From contig NZ_QPQT01000012.1 in the NCBI RefSeq assembly GCF_003605125.1, positions 62,001 to 126,000 on the forward strand: DNA of 64,000 nt. Direction: 5' to 3'. Position numbers and translations under genes: made by a program. This DNA is from Shewanella algidipiscicola. GTDB lineage: Bacteria > Pseudomonadota > Gammaproteobacteria > Enterobacterales > Shewanellaceae. Numbering within the stretch: position 1 is the first letter of the stretch; each line of letters starts with the position of its first letter. Below are positions 38,838-48,143 of this stretch, piece by piece. The notes under the pieces were generated by a model. That model was given only the letters and a program-made list of their open reading frames with translations, made no database searches and was not told where the DNA came from.

Positions 38838-41129
38838 ATGATGAAAACCATACGACTTAAAAAGCTAGGCTACTTAACTCTGATAAGTAGTTTATCTCTG
38901 GGCCTTGTCGCCTGTTCCGATGGCGAAGATGGCAAGCCAGGTGAAAACGGGAAACCGTCAAATAACGTCAGCACACAAGCCAATACCCTGTCGATCACTA
39001 TCGACAATACCAGTGTGATCGATAACCGACTGAGCATCGACTTTTCGGCAGAAAACGAATATGCCGTGCCAGTGATAAAAATTGCGGCATTAAAAGTTTA
39101 TGCTAGCCAATTACAGCCCCAAGCAGAAGGTGAACGCTCACAGTGGCAAACGCTGGCCAGCGAAAGCTGCTCTGAGACTAAAGGTTGTGACGGGATACTC
39201 GTCGATAATCTCGATGGCAGTTACCGCTATACCATGCACGCACCATTAGCCCAAGGTGAGACCAGCTTTAATGACGATTTCACCCAACGAGTTCAGCTGA
39301 ATATTCTCGCGAGTGCGGCTGTCCCCGCCACCACGACAATTGTCGATTTCAACACCGACGGTTCCGACATTGAGGACAATCGCAGCATCATAGATGCGGC
39401 GAACTGCTTAAACTGTCACGATGCGATTGCAGACATTAAACATGGCGGCGATAACCTCGAAAGCTGCGCCAGTTGTCACACCAATAATAAGATGTCAGAT
39501 CCGGGCAAAGTATGGCCGGTACTCGCTCATACCGCTCACATTGGCGTGACGCCACAAGCTCTAGGTAGCTGCACCGCTTGCCACAGCAAAACAGTAAGCG
39601 AGCAACAGCCACAGGCCATTAATTGGTACCAAGTCCCTACCCGTGAAACCTGCTCTAGCTGTCACGATATGAGCAGCAATGAGGTGTACAATCACGACTC
39701 GCAACTCGATAACAGCAACTGCTTAACCTGCCATGCGCCAGATCGCACCTACGAGGTGCATATGGGCAACCATGAAAAAGCGGTCACTGAAGATCAGCGC
39801 AATATTGTCAATGTCGATCTGCGCGACGCCAAATTAGTGCAGCAAGGTGGTCAACACTTTGCTGAAATTAGCTTTACCTTGCTCGACAAGCAAGGACAAG
39901 AAATCGCGATCACCGACAATAACCCAGCCAATGCCGATTGGATTAAAAACCTGCAGCTGTATGTCAATTGGGGCGCATCTGTCGATTTTACCAGCAGCCG
40001 GGGTTACACCATTTATGTTAAAAGTAACAAGAAAGACATAACCCAAGATGGTAGCGGTAATACCCCAGCAGGTGAACGTGAACGTACGCCGCTATATCGC
40101 AGCGAAGGTAATGTTTATACTTATTTAATGGGGCCTATTGTCACGCAAGACCAATTCTCGGGTGACTTGATTGATGATTCTGGCTTTATCTCTAATCGCC
40201 TTATCTACTGTTTTGATGAGCAACAAAACTTAGTGAGCTGCGATCAAGCTGGACACAGTAAAAATGCCGAGGCCAATAAACGTTGGTTCTTTAACAAAGC
40301 AGGCTTAACCGATGCGCCAGAGGCTAAGCGCCCAGCCATAGTGTCAAATAAGACCTGCGGTAGCTGTCATGGCTATGATGAGTTTAATGATAACTCTGAA
40401 CTGGCCTGTCGCGGTTGTCATGCACAAGTCACCGATATCAACAAAGAGCTGGCCGATACCACTTGTTTCTCGGGTCACGATCATGACGAATTAGGCGAAC
40501 ACCTACGTCCGTTTAAGCCTCGTGCAATGGCCATCAAAGGTCAGCCTGCCTTCCTCAGCTCTACCGCAGATATCGTCGATCCCTGTTTGGCTTGCCACAA
40601 TCCAAACACACCACCGACGCAGGCGATCCGTGAAATGCATACCAAACCTAGCGATTGGGATTATATTGAGCAGCTCACCGTTAGCCATCCTGATCACAAA
40701 GTGTGGATGCACTCGCTGCATACCAACCAACGCGTGACACAAGATCGTGCTAACGGTGTGCGCAACGTCGAATATCCTGCTGATAAAGCAAACTGTTATC
40801 GATGCCACGAAGGTGATACCTTCGGCGTTGATCGCTTAACGGCTATCGGCCGCCCACTGGCACTCGATTTAGACTACAACCCTGACTCGAGAGCCCACCC
40901 CGCAACGGATATCAGCGTCGATGCTTATACCTCACCAGTGTCTGCTACCTGTTATGCCTGCCACGCTAAACAGCCAAATAGTGACGGTGAAATGGTCATT
41001 AACAAGTCAGTGCGTGCTCATATGGAACAAAACGGCGGCCGTTTTGGGGTAAGCGCTAACGAGCTGCAGGTTGAGTCTTGCGCCGTTTGTCACTCGATAG
41101 ACAACCTAAAACAGGTGCATAACTTGTAA
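38838..41129 (+). CDS. OmcA/MtrC-family outer-membrane multiheme cytochrome c (11 hemes)
   Basis: A 763-residue lipoprotein. LGLVAC puts the lipid-bearing cysteine at Cys26, followed by a short Gly-rich GEDGKPGENGKP linker. Eleven CxxCH motifs are present: five at 190-299 and six at 507-752, the two blocks flanked by beta-rich domains as in MtrC, OmcA and UndA. A CX9C pair (Cys458, Cys468) fits the domain III disulfide. A further motif CFSGH (543-547) is a heme site with its second cysteine replaced by glycine. Such proteins pass electrons to minerals or soluble acceptors at the cell surface. Eleven sites resemble UndA rather than decaheme MtrC. No mtrA/mtrB partner genes are adjacent. Confidence 0.93.
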   Translation: MMKTIRLKKLGYLTLISSLSLGLVACSDGEDGKPGENGKPSNNVSTQANTLSITIDNTSVIDNRLSIDFSAENEYAVPVIKIAALKVYASQLQPQAEGERSQWQTLASESCSETKGCDGILVDNLDGSYRYTMHAPLAQGETSFNDDFTQRVQLNILASAAVPATTTIVDFNTDGSDIEDNRSIIDAANCLNCHDAIADIKHGGDNLESCASCHTNNKMSDPGKVWPVLAHTAHIGVTPQALGSCTACHSKTVSEQQPQAINWYQVPTRETCSSCHDMSSNEVYNHDSQLDNSNCLTCHAPDRTYEVHMGNHEKAVTEDQRNIVNVDLRDAKLVQQGGQHFAEISFTLLDKQGQEIAITDNNPANADWIKNLQLYVNWGASVDFTSSRGYTIYVKSNKKDITQDGSGNTPAGERERTPLYRSEGNVYTYLMGPIVTQDQFSGDLIDDSGFISNRLIYCFDEQQNLVSCDQAGHSKNAEANKRWFFNKAGLTDAPEAKRPAIVSNKTCGSCHGYDEFNDNSELACRGCHAQVTDINKELADTTCFSGHDHDELGEHLRPFKPRAMAIKGQPAFLSSTADIVDPCLACHNPNTPPTQAIREMHTKPSDWDYIEQLTVSHPDHKVWMHSLHTNQRVTQDRANGVRNVEYPADKANCYRCHEGDTFGVDRLTAIGRPLALDLDYNPDSRAHPATDISVDAYTSPVSATCYACHAKQPNSDGEMVINKSVRAHMEQNGGRFGVSANELQVESCAVCHSIDNLKQVHNL

Positions 41130-41156
41130 CGTTCAGCTTTCCCTGCAAGGAAATTA

Positions 41157-41190
41157 ATGCCGCTCAACGTTACACGCTGGGCGGCATTAA
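41157..41190 (+). terminator. Inverted repeat after the cytochrome gene
   Basis: AATGCCGC and GCGGCATT pair perfectly, with further imperfect pairing inside. There is no T tract, so it may be an attenuator or mRNA-stabilising hairpin rather than a terminator. Confidence 0.4.
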
Positions 41191-41290
41191 CCCATGAAAC
41201 ACTGAGCTTGATCATACTTCAAAAGTAAACATTTCCTCGTTAATCCTCACCGCCTTATACTGTGAAGGTGAGCCCCTGTAGAGAGTTTCC

Positions 41291-42532
41291 GTGCAATTAA
41301 CCCCAGAGTTGAGACTAAACGTTGCGCAGCAACAATTATACAATCGCCATACGTTCTCCTGTATTGATCTTAGCTATGCCGAGACAGCCATACTGCAGCA
41401 ATTGCTGAGCCAGCAAGGTGAGCTTGTGACCAAAGACGTGCTCATGCAGGTCGGGTGGCCAAATCGTGTGGTCGCACCGTCTTCACTACAACAATGCATT
41501 AGCATGTTGCGCAAAAAACTCGCCGATCAGCCAAACATAGAGCTCAAAACGGTTCCGCGCCATGGTTATCTGTTACAGTTACCTCACCAGCCTTCAGTCA
41601 CTAAGCCTTTGGCGAGACCCTCTATCCCTATGCTATTGGCGGTGGCATTACTGTGTAGCGTGATACTGGGCTATCTGGCTTATACTCAGCAGCAACCACA
41701 ACTACACGCCTATCAAGAACGGGGGTTAATCAGTACATTAAGTGGTGTTCAGGGGAGCTTTACTCTATTAACCTCGGTTGGTGACAACACCATTGACAAC
41801 AATATGGCCACACAACGCTTGCATCAGCAACTGCTTGACCAGCCCAGCTCGCCGCCACCATTTAACACCTTTCATGGCTTAGCCCTGTTCAGCGCCAACC
41901 GTGACAGTATTGCAATATGCCCCAACTACCAAGAGGGTCAATGCCCAGGCAACCAACTGATCAATATTAGCGGCGATGCCGAGCGTGCCGGACACTTAGC
42001 CCTGTCAGATTTCATGAGCACTAAAATTAGAATGGAGCAAAAAACCTATAACAAATTAGCCATCCCTGAGTTGCAGCAACATCAAGGCCAACTTAAAGAA
42101 CAGATGTATCATGGGGATCTCTATTTTTCGGTGCAAGATAACCGCTTGGTTCGCAGCGATATTCGCATCTCTTTAGTCGAAATATCAGCCGATCAGGGTA
42201 TTTTTTATTTTGCAGCATGCATAACAGACGAAGATTGTTATTCAACACCCACTCGTTACGAGATCCGTGGTCACTTTAGTCGCAGCAGCGAAATCTGGCC
42301 GCAACGCCGCGTCGAACGTTATGACATCAGTATCAATAACACCGAGTTATCGTCACCTAATGCGCTAACAGACACAGCGCAACGCATCTACTTAGCCCTG
42401 CGTAAACAGCATCTCACTCAAAAAGCACTGACGTTTTATCGACTCTATCAAGACGACGGCACGGCGATATGGCAATTGCCATTGGCGGGAGATAACTTAG
42501 TCTGGATGCAGCGCCATACCTTGCAATTATGA
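41291..42532 (+). CDS. Membrane-bound winged-helix regulator (ToxR/CadC-like)
   Basis: A 413-residue protein. The N-terminal winged-helix DNA-binding domain (about 25-98) shows GELVTKDVLMQVGWPNRVV and SSLQQCISMLRKKL, ending in the wing PRHGYLLQLP. One membrane helix follows (about 112-131), then a periplasmic domain of about 280 residues with four cysteines in pairs (CPNYQEGQCPG and CITDEDC). This is the ToxR/CadC one-component design, in which the periplasmic part senses and the cytoplasmic part binds DNA. The GTG start at 41291 is 161 bases after the cytochrome stop, on the same strand, making the cytochrome a plausible target. Confidence 0.82.
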   Translation: MQLTPELRLNVAQQQLYNRHTFSCIDLSYAETAILQQLLSQQGELVTKDVLMQVGWPNRVVAPSSLQQCISMLRKKLADQPNIELKTVPRHGYLLQLPHQPSVTKPLARPSIPMLLAVALLCSVILGYLAYTQQQPQLHAYQERGLISTLSGVQGSFTLLTSVGDNTIDNNMATQRLHQQLLDQPSSPPPFNTFHGLALFSANRDSIAICPNYQEGQCPGNQLINISGDAERAGHLALSDFMSTKIRMEQKTYNKLAIPELQQHQGQLKEQMYHGDLYFSVQDNRLVRSDIRISLVEISADQGIFYFAACITDEDCYSTPTRYEIRGHFSRSSEIWPQRRVERYDISINNTELSSPNALTDTAQRIYLALRKQHLTQKALTFYRLYQDDGTAIWQLPLAGDNLVWMQRHTLQL

Positions 42533-42592
42533 TCCCCCTGCGGAGTTGTATATAATGATGCTCCAATGACTCACCACCGATTAAGATCTTTC

Positions 42593-43432
42593 ATGCTAAG
42601 TTATCGCCACGGTTACCACGCCGGAAATTATGCAGATGTGCTTAAGCACAGCCTGTTGCTGCAAACCCTTAAGTTGATGCATAAGAAAAATAAACCTATG
42701 GTGTATATCGATACCCATGCGGGTGCCGGTGGTTATGCCCTTTCGGATGAGTTTGCGCAAAAAACCGGTGAGTACTTAGCTGGTGTGGCTAAATTGTGGG
42801 ACAAGGACGACCTGCCACCGCCGCTGCAAGATTACATCAACGATGTTAAGCATTTTAACGGTACTGCTGATCTTGAGTTATACCCAGGCTCACCCTCGTT
42901 TGTCGATATGAACCTACGTGAAAACGATCGTATGGTGCTACATGAACTGCATAGCGCCGACTTTCTGACCCTAGATGAGCAATTAGGCGCAGATAAAAAA
43001 ATCAAGGTGATTAAGGGTGATGGTCTGCAAGGTTTGATAGCTGCTGTGCCGCCACTGGAGCGCCGCGCTGTGGTATTAATCGATCCTAGCTATGAGATGA
43101 AAAGCGATTATCAAGAGGTGGCCAAGGCGGTGATTCAGGCCCATAAACGCTTCGCTACTGGCGTGTACATGATCTGGTATCCCGTGGTAAATCGTGCACA
43201 AACCGAGTCGATGTTTGAGTTATTAAAGCAAAGTGGTATCCGTCGTCAGCTGCGTATCGAACAAGCCATTAAGGCCGACAGCGATGAGTTTGGCATGACA
43301 GCCGCCGGTCTATGGGTCATTAACCCGCCGTGGCAGCTCGATGAGCTGGCGCAAACCACACTCGATTATCTTGGCCCATTGCTAAACCAAGGTGGCGGCA
43401 GTACGCAAGTCATCTGGGAAGTGGGTGAATAA
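42593..43432 (+). CDS. rlmJ: 23S rRNA (adenine2030-N6)-methyltransferase RlmJ
   Basis: A 279-residue methyltransferase that modifies A2030 in 23S rRNA. MLSYRHGYHAGNYADVLKH is the family's N terminus, which is why I chose the ATG at 42593 rather than the frame opening at 42566. The SAM region has YIDTHAGAGGY and the catalytic motif is VVLIDPSYEMKSDY (DPSYE in place of the more common DPPY-type sequence). Length matches E. coli YhiR. Confidence 0.93.
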   Translation: MLSYRHGYHAGNYADVLKHSLLLQTLKLMHKKNKPMVYIDTHAGAGGYALSDEFAQKTGEYLAGVAKLWDKDDLPPPLQDYINDVKHFNGTADLELYPGSPSFVDMNLRENDRMVLHELHSADFLTLDEQLGADKKIKVIKGDGLQGLIAAVPPLERRAVVLIDPSYEMKSDYQEVAKAVIQAHKRFATGVYMIWYPVVNRAQTESMFELLKQSGIRRQLRIEQAIKADSDEFGMTAAGLWVINPPWQLDELAQTTLDYLGPLLNQGGGSTQVIWEVGE

Positions 43433-43450
43433 TCCCTAAGCCATCATAGC

Positions 43451-43480
43451 GATAGAGCACACCACCGGGCGTGTTCTATC
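43451..43480. terminator. Inverted repeat between rlmJ and trmO
   Basis: GATAGAGCAC and GTGTTCTATC pair with one G-U wobble around a ten-base loop. It lies between convergent genes and may terminate both, although no long T tract follows. Confidence 0.45.
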
Positions 43481-43607
43481 ACCTTTACGCTCACGCTCTA
43501 AATACAAATTCGCATCTACCGATATCAGCTTATCGCTGAGCTACGCCCATGACTTAGAGAATCAGCGCTGCGCCCCTAGTCGATACCCCACTTAGATTAT
43601 CCGACTC

Positions 43608-44081
43608 TTATGCAAATCGCTTATCAGAGCGTACGGTAAGCGGGTCTAGTCCTTGCTCATACCAGCCATCTTTGGTCTGTTTAATGTTATCAAAGGATTG
43701 AATATAGGGTTTGATATCCAAAATGGGGGTAGCGTCTAATAGATCCACTCCGCGCACAACAATACGGTTAGCTTCAATGCGAACAATCTCGACAATCGAC
43801 AAGCCAATCGCGTTGGGACGCTTGGGTGAGCGCGTAGCAAAAATACCCCGCGGCTGATCATCTAGAAACGGAGTCACCTTAAGCTTATAACCTGCCGCTT
43901 TATGGATATGAAACACCACATAGATATGCGAAAATTCTTCGAGATCATCTAACCCCTGAACATACTCTTCATTGATGATAAGCTCGGCAATATCTTGAGA
44001 TATGCCGGCACCCTGCACTGGCACATTTTCTATCTGTTTGAAGGGCGTCTTGGCATAACCTATTGGGGAATATGTGATCAT
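43608..44081 (-). CDS. trmO: TrmO/TsaA-like tRNA methyltransferase
   Basis: A 157-residue single-domain member of the TrmO family, which methylates N6-threonylcarbamoyl adenosine at position 37 of threonine tRNAs. Conserved parts are SPIGYAKTPFK at the N terminus, FSHIYVVFHIHKA, and the SAM-binding RGIFATRSPKRPNAIGLSIV. E. coli TrmO is longer (about 235 residues) with a C-terminal domain missing here. Short TsaA-domain proteins are frequently found beside other pathways, and this one lies just downstream of modCBA on the same strand, so an additional role cannot be ruled out. Confidence 0.83.
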   Translation of the reverse strand: MITYSPIGYAKTPFKQIENVPVQGAGISQDIAELIINEEYVQGLDDLEEFSHIYVVFHIHKAAGYKLKVTPFLDDQPRGIFATRSPKRPNAIGLSIVEIVRIEANRIVVRGVDLLDATPILDIKPYIQSFDNIKQTKDGWYEQGLDPLTVRSDKRFA

Positions 44082-44112
44082 AATGCTCTCTTCTCGGCTC
44101 CTGTCAGTTTAA

Positions 44113-45201
44113 TTAGTGGGACTGCGCCAAATCGGCTGCGGTCATACTAACGCCTTTTATTTGGGCAAACAGCGACAGACCTGGCTTTATGGCTAAGTCA
44201 TCACAGGCCCAACACGTCACATTAGCCCATAATGTATGCCCCGCCAGATCCAATTTAACTTGCCTGTGGTTATCCTCATCGCGCTGCTGCACCTCAATTA
44301 CGCTAACGGGCACGATATTGCGAATACTGGTCTGCTGCGGCCGAATGCGACACAAGGAGATATGATTAGCATGAATTCGTACCCGAAGTTTTGCGCCGCA
44401 TTGCAACGAGACGCTGTTCACCCACAGGCTCACATCATCGCTCAGGGTGACCCGAGTCATCGAGTAGTTTTGGTTGACTTCGGCAACGCTCACCTCTAAC
44501 AGCGAACTTTGTTCTTGCGCCGATAACCAAGGTCGCATCTGCTCACTATTCCATACTTGTTGCAATGAGCCTTTGGCGATCACTCGCCCATTTTCCAACA
44601 CCAACATATGCTCGGCCAGTTGCAAAATCTCATCTAGGCTGTGGCTAACATACACGATAGGTAAGTCTAAATTTTTCGCTAAATCGATTAAGTAAGGAAT
44701 GAGTTCCCGTTTACGTGGCAGATCGAGCGAAGCCAATGGTTCATCCATCAATAACATCTTAGGCTTGGTCAGCAGCGCACGGCCAATCGCCACCCGCTGC
44801 TTTTCACCGCCCGAGAGTCCAAGGGGATAACGTTTTAACAGTGGCGCGAGCCCCAACAACTGCACCACCTTGGTAAAATGGGCCACATCTTTGTCACGGC
44901 AACCATAATTAAGATTGCCGCGCACACTGTAATGGGGAAATAAGCGCGCCTCTTGAAAAACATAGCCGATACCACGCCGCTCTGGCGGCAGATTGATACC
45001 CTGCTGCCGACTAAATAGCGTCTGATTGTTTAAGCATATCTCGCCGCTATCGGGTGTCGACAAGCCACCAAGTACATTGATTAACGAGGTTTTTCCTGCA
45101 CCACTACGACCAAAGATTGCCGTAATTCCGCTCATGGGAAGCTGCGCCGCTACCGCGAGAGATAGATCGCCCAGCTGTTTATTAATATTGATAGTTAACA
45201 T
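44113..45201 (-). CDS. modC: Molybdate ABC transporter ATPase ModC
   Basis: A 362-residue ABC ATPase that powers molybdate import. Walker A is FGRSGAGKTSL, the Q-loop region reads GYVFQEARLFPHYSV, the signature is LSGGEKQRVAIGRAL and Walker B LLMDEPLASLD. A C-terminal molybdate-binding TOBE domain follows. The frame is open up to 45288, but the ATG at 45201 starts MLTININKQLG, the normal ModC N terminus, and gives a seven-base overlap with modB. Confidence 0.94.
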   Translation of the reverse strand: MLTININKQLGDLSLAVAAQLPMSGITAIFGRSGAGKTSLINVLGGLSTPDSGEICLNNQTLFSRQQGINLPPERRGIGYVFQEARLFPHYSVRGNLNYGCRDKDVAHFTKVVQLLGLAPLLKRYPLGLSGGEKQRVAIGRALLTKPKMLLMDEPLASLDLPRKRELIPYLIDLAKNLDLPIVYVSHSLDEILQLAEHMLVLENGRVIAKGSLQQVWNSEQMRPWLSAQEQSSLLEVSVAEVNQNYSMTRVTLSDDVSLWVNSVSLQCGAKLRVRIHANHISLCRIRPQQTSIRNIVPVSVIEVQQRDEDNHRQVKLDLAGHTLWANVTCWACDDLAIKPGLSLFAQIKGVSMTAADLAQSH

Positions 45202-45890
45202 GTTGCCGATACTCGCCGCTGCGCTTTTTGCGTCAACCATTGAGAGATGATCAATGACAGTAACGCGATAATAATGGCGATAACACACAGCCGAGCCGCC
45301 TGACTCTCGGCGCCGGGGGTCTCGATAAATGAGTACATCGCCAGTGGAATAGTGCGAGTCTCTCCTGGAATATTAGAGACGAAGGTAATGGTTGAGCCAA
45401 ACTCCCCTAGGCTGCGAGCGAAAGCCAGTACCATGCCAGAGATGATCCCCGGCGCCGTTAGAGGCAAAGTTATGGTCATAAATACCCTTAAGGGACTACT
45501 TCCTAGGGTTCTGGCGGCCTGCTCTAGCCGCACGTCGACATGCTCAAACGCCTGACGAATCGCCCGCACCATTAATGGAAAAGAGACAATGGCGGCCGCC
45601 AATGCAGCGCCGCGCCAATTGAAGCTAAAACTGATACCAAACCATTCAAAAAGACGCTCACCAATAACCCCTTTACGCCCCATAGAGATCAACAGTAGAT
45701 AACCGATAACCACAGGCGGTAACACCAACGGCAGGTGAATGACGCTGTCAAACAAGGCTTTACCCGGAAACTCCACGCGCGCTAAGAGCCAAGCACAGCC
45801 AATGCCCAAGGGCAGGCTAAATAGCACTGCCACTCCAGAGACTTTGAGACTGAGTAATAGCGCGGCAGTCTCATATTCTGTCAATATCAC
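45195..45890 (-). CDS. modB: Molybdate ABC transporter permease ModB
   Basis: A 231-residue permease with about five to six membrane helices. The EAA loop, which contacts ModC, is EQAARTLGSSPLRVF, and HLPLVLPPVVIGYLLL is typical of the molybdate/sulfate permeases. GRKGVIGE and ARSLGEFGSTITFVSN are also ModB-like. It overlaps modA by four bases and modC by seven. Confidence 0.94.
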   Translation of the reverse strand: MILTEYETAALLLSLKVSGVAVLFSLPLGIGCAWLLARVEFPGKALFDSVIHLPLVLPPVVIGYLLLISMGRKGVIGERLFEWFGISFSFNWRGAALAAAIVSFPLMVRAIRQAFEHVDVRLEQAARTLGSSPLRVFMTITLPLTAPGIISGMVLAFARSLGEFGSTITFVSNIPGETRTIPLAMYSFIETPGAESQAARLCVIAIIIALLSLIISQWLTQKAQRRVSATC

Positions 45891-46672
45891 TGTGCAACCT
45901 TGAATCCATATTGACTAAAAATGGCTTTCGCTGCAGGTGATTGTAGATAGTGATAAAAAGCGTTAGCGCCAGCGCTAGGCTGCTTATCCACCAAAGCCAA
46001 TGGGTATTCTATCGGCTTATGGCTATCTGCTGGGAAGGTGCCCACTAAGGCCACGGCATCAGACTGTGATGCATCTGTCGCATACACTATGCCCAAGGGC
46101 GCTTCTGCGCGCTCAACTAGGGCTAACGCACCGCGCACGCTATTGGCACGAGCCAGCAGTGGCTCGGCTTGCGACCATAAATGTAGATAGCTTAATGCCT
46201 GCTTAGCATAGCGTCCTGCCGGTACATGATCGGGATCGCCCACCGCCAGTCTACCCCCTTGTAAGCTTTGTACGAGTGGCCACTTGGCATCGATATTAAT
46301 AGGGGCTGAGTTGGCGCTGCTAGGCGCGATCAACACTAAACTGTTTTTTAGCAGAGTGACCTTAGACTCAGCATTTACCGCGTCATTATCAATAAGGTAG
46401 TCCATCCATTTTTGATTAGCTGACAGGTAAACCTGCGCAGGGGCGCCTTGGGCTATCTGGCGTGCCAGTGTCGATGACGAGGCAAAAGAAAACACTGTTT
46501 GAGTATCATTTTGCTGATCAAACTTTTGCCCCACCTCGGTCAGTGCATTCGTTAGCGAGGCGGCCGCAAACACGGTGACTTTCTCTTGGGCAACACAGGT
46601 AAAACTGGCCGCGACAACCACCATGCCGCTGGCCATCAACTTTAAACCTGACCAATACTTGTTAACGCTCAT
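45887..46672 (-). CDS. modA: Molybdate-binding periplasmic protein ModA
   Basis: A 261-residue exported binding protein. After a signal peptide (SGMVVVAASFTCVA) comes VTVFAAASLTNALTEVG, where the backbone and hydroxyl groups bind molybdate, then FASSSTLARQIAQGAPA and VGDPDHVPAGRYAKQAL, all family hallmarks. It leads the modABC operon on the minus strand and is divergent from modE. Molybdate taken up here would supply the molybdopterin in the formate dehydrogenase of this window. Confidence 0.95.
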   Translation of the reverse strand: MSVNKYWSGLKLMASGMVVVAASFTCVAQEKVTVFAAASLTNALTEVGQKFDQQNDTQTVFSFASSSTLARQIAQGAPAQVYLSANQKWMDYLIDNDAVNAESKVTLLKNSLVLIAPSSANSAPINIDAKWPLVQSLQGGRLAVGDPDHVPAGRYAKQALSYLHLWSQAEPLLARANSVRGALALVERAEAPLGIVYATDASQSDAVALVGTFPADSHKPIEYPLALVDKQPSAGANAFYHYLQSPAAKAIFSQYGFKVAQ

Positions 46673-46721
46673 TTCAATGCTCCTAATACCAATCGATATG
46701 TAGTTAAATATACAGCGGAAT

Positions 46722-46745
46722 CGATATATACATGGTTACATATCG
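46722..46745. promoter_or_regulatory. Candidate ModE operator
   Basis: CGATATATA and ACATATCG form an inverted repeat with a short spacer, located 50-75 bases upstream of the modA start. It resembles the TATA-rich inverted repeats bound by ModE. A weaker similar element lies at 46694-46717 (CGATATGTA...TATACAGCG). ModE with molybdate would repress modABC. Confidence 0.6.
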
Positions 46746-46840
46746 AATAACAAGTAATCTACGCAAAGAGAGTGAGCTAAGTAGTCTTTTGTCGGCGAAT
46801 AGGCGACAATTACCTCCTGGTTCTCTAGTGATGATACCCA

Positions 46841-47626
46841 ATGGATTTACAAGCACAGTTAACCCTGTCTATTGCCGATAAAGCGGTAGCTAACCCTAAA
46901 CGAATCAAGCTGTTAAAGCAGATCGACGTAACAGGATCTATTAGCCAAGGGGCTAAGCTAGCGGGGCTAAGCTACAAAGCCGCGTGGGACGCCGTTAATG
47001 ACATGAATCATCGCCTGTCGGATGCTGTGGTCGTCAGTGAAAAAGGCGGCAAAGGGGGCGGTGGTGCTCGTTTAACCCCTTTTGGAGAACGATTAGTACA
47101 GGTTTACGCCCTAACCGAACAGATGCAGGAGATGGTGTTAGAGGCGCTACTCGATCAGCAGGTGCCAATGCAAAGCCTGCTCGATGTCATGGCGCATTTT
47201 TCATTAAAAACTAGCGCCAGAAACCAGATAAGCGCCAAGATCTGTGCTATTGAGCCTTGTGAACTCAATGACAGAATCACGCTTAAGACCTCAGCAGGCC
47301 AAACGGTCTTTGCCACTGTGACTCATAGCAGTACTTGCCGACTTGGTTTGACCATGGCTCAATCTGTATTGCTATTGTTCAAGGCACCTCTGGTTGATTT
47401 ATCGACTACTTTTGTGGTGTCGAGCAGCGACAACCAACTCGAGGGTGAAGTCATCGCAATAAAAACCAATGGCAATTCTTTCGAAGTGAGCCTAGATATT
47501 GGCACACCTGAGCCGCTCTACGCTTCAATAACCCGCCAACGAGCCGATGAGATTGAACTGAGCCAAGGTCAACGGCTCTACGGCGTCTTTAAACCTGAAC
47601 AAGTGATCATTGCTAGCATGAGCTAA
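46841..47626 (+). CDS. modE: Molybdate-responsive regulator ModE
   Basis: A 261-residue regulator. The N-terminal winged helix-turn-helix has RIKLLKQIDVTGSISQGAKLAGLSYKAAWDAVNDMN, followed by a Gly/Lys-rich wing GGKGGGGA. The C-terminal part carries two Mop/TOBE domains (SARNQISAKICAIEP and SDNQLEGEVIAIKTN), each a molybdate-binding fold. This matches full-length E. coli ModE. It is transcribed away from modABC, whose promoter region contains a candidate binding site. Confidence 0.94.
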   Translation: MDLQAQLTLSIADKAVANPKRIKLLKQIDVTGSISQGAKLAGLSYKAAWDAVNDMNHRLSDAVVVSEKGGKGGGGARLTPFGERLVQVYALTEQMQEMVLEALLDQQVPMQSLLDVMAHFSLKTSARNQISAKICAIEPCELNDRITLKTSAGQTVFATVTHSSTCRLGLTMAQSVLLLFKAPLVDLSTTFVVSSSDNQLEGEVIAIKTNGNSFEVSLDIGTPEPLYASITRQRADEIELSQGQRLYGVFKPEQVIIASMS

Positions 47627-47775
47627 CGAGCCAAACTTAACGACTCAAGGTTAAATGAGCCTATCAAGGCACCTTATTAAAATAGAAATAAATTAAATAT
47701 CAAAAACTTATATAAAATCTGGGCGACTTAAATCACTTTGATTATTGGCGACAAGCCAAAACATATGGTTAACCA

Positions 47776-48138
47776 TTAAAAGGGTTCGCAGGGGGTGCCT
47801 TGATGATAGATTATCTGCCAGCGATCGACGGCATACTTCCACAGTGATGTGCGCAGCGAGTAACGTTTATCCAGTGCATTGATTGGTTTAAAGCTGGCGC
47901 GGTATGTCAGCTGAGCGATATCCTCACTTAGCTGACGAAACTGAATATCGATCACGGTAAATTTAGGGCTGTTTTCTTCGGGCAAGCGCCGCAATATCTC
48001 TGGTTTACCAAAACCGAGTCCCGTGGCTCCTATCTCTAAAAAATCATCGTGGATCAAGCGATCGAGTGTCGATGCACTATGGCGAACTTCGGGGTTAAGT
48101 AGGGCGAATTCGAGTTCAATAATCGACTGTTTTAACAT
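47776..48138 (-). CDS. DUF4440 (NTF2-like) protein
   Basis: A 120-residue protein with the cone-shaped NTF2-like fold expected from its pattern: LEFALLNPEVRHSASTLDRLIHDDFLEIGATG, then VIDIQFRQLSEDIAQLTYRA and RTSLWKYAVDRWQIIYHQGTP. Family members are often small-ligand binding or enzyme-like but have no assigned role. It lies five bases downstream of the lytic transglycosylase gene and is probably co-transcribed. Confidence 0.8.
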   Translation of the reverse strand: MLKQSIIELEFALLNPEVRHSASTLDRLIHDDFLEIGATGLGFGKPEILRRLPEENSPKFTVIDIQFRQLSEDIAQLTYRASFKPINALDKRYSLRTSLWKYAVDRWQIIYHQGTPCEPF

Positions 48139-48143
48139 GGTTG

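Noticed and set aside
38838..41129. A complete metal-reduction (mtr) cluster
   Set aside because: No mtrA-like periplasmic cytochrome or mtrB-like barrel is adjacent; the cytochrome stands alone with a regulator.
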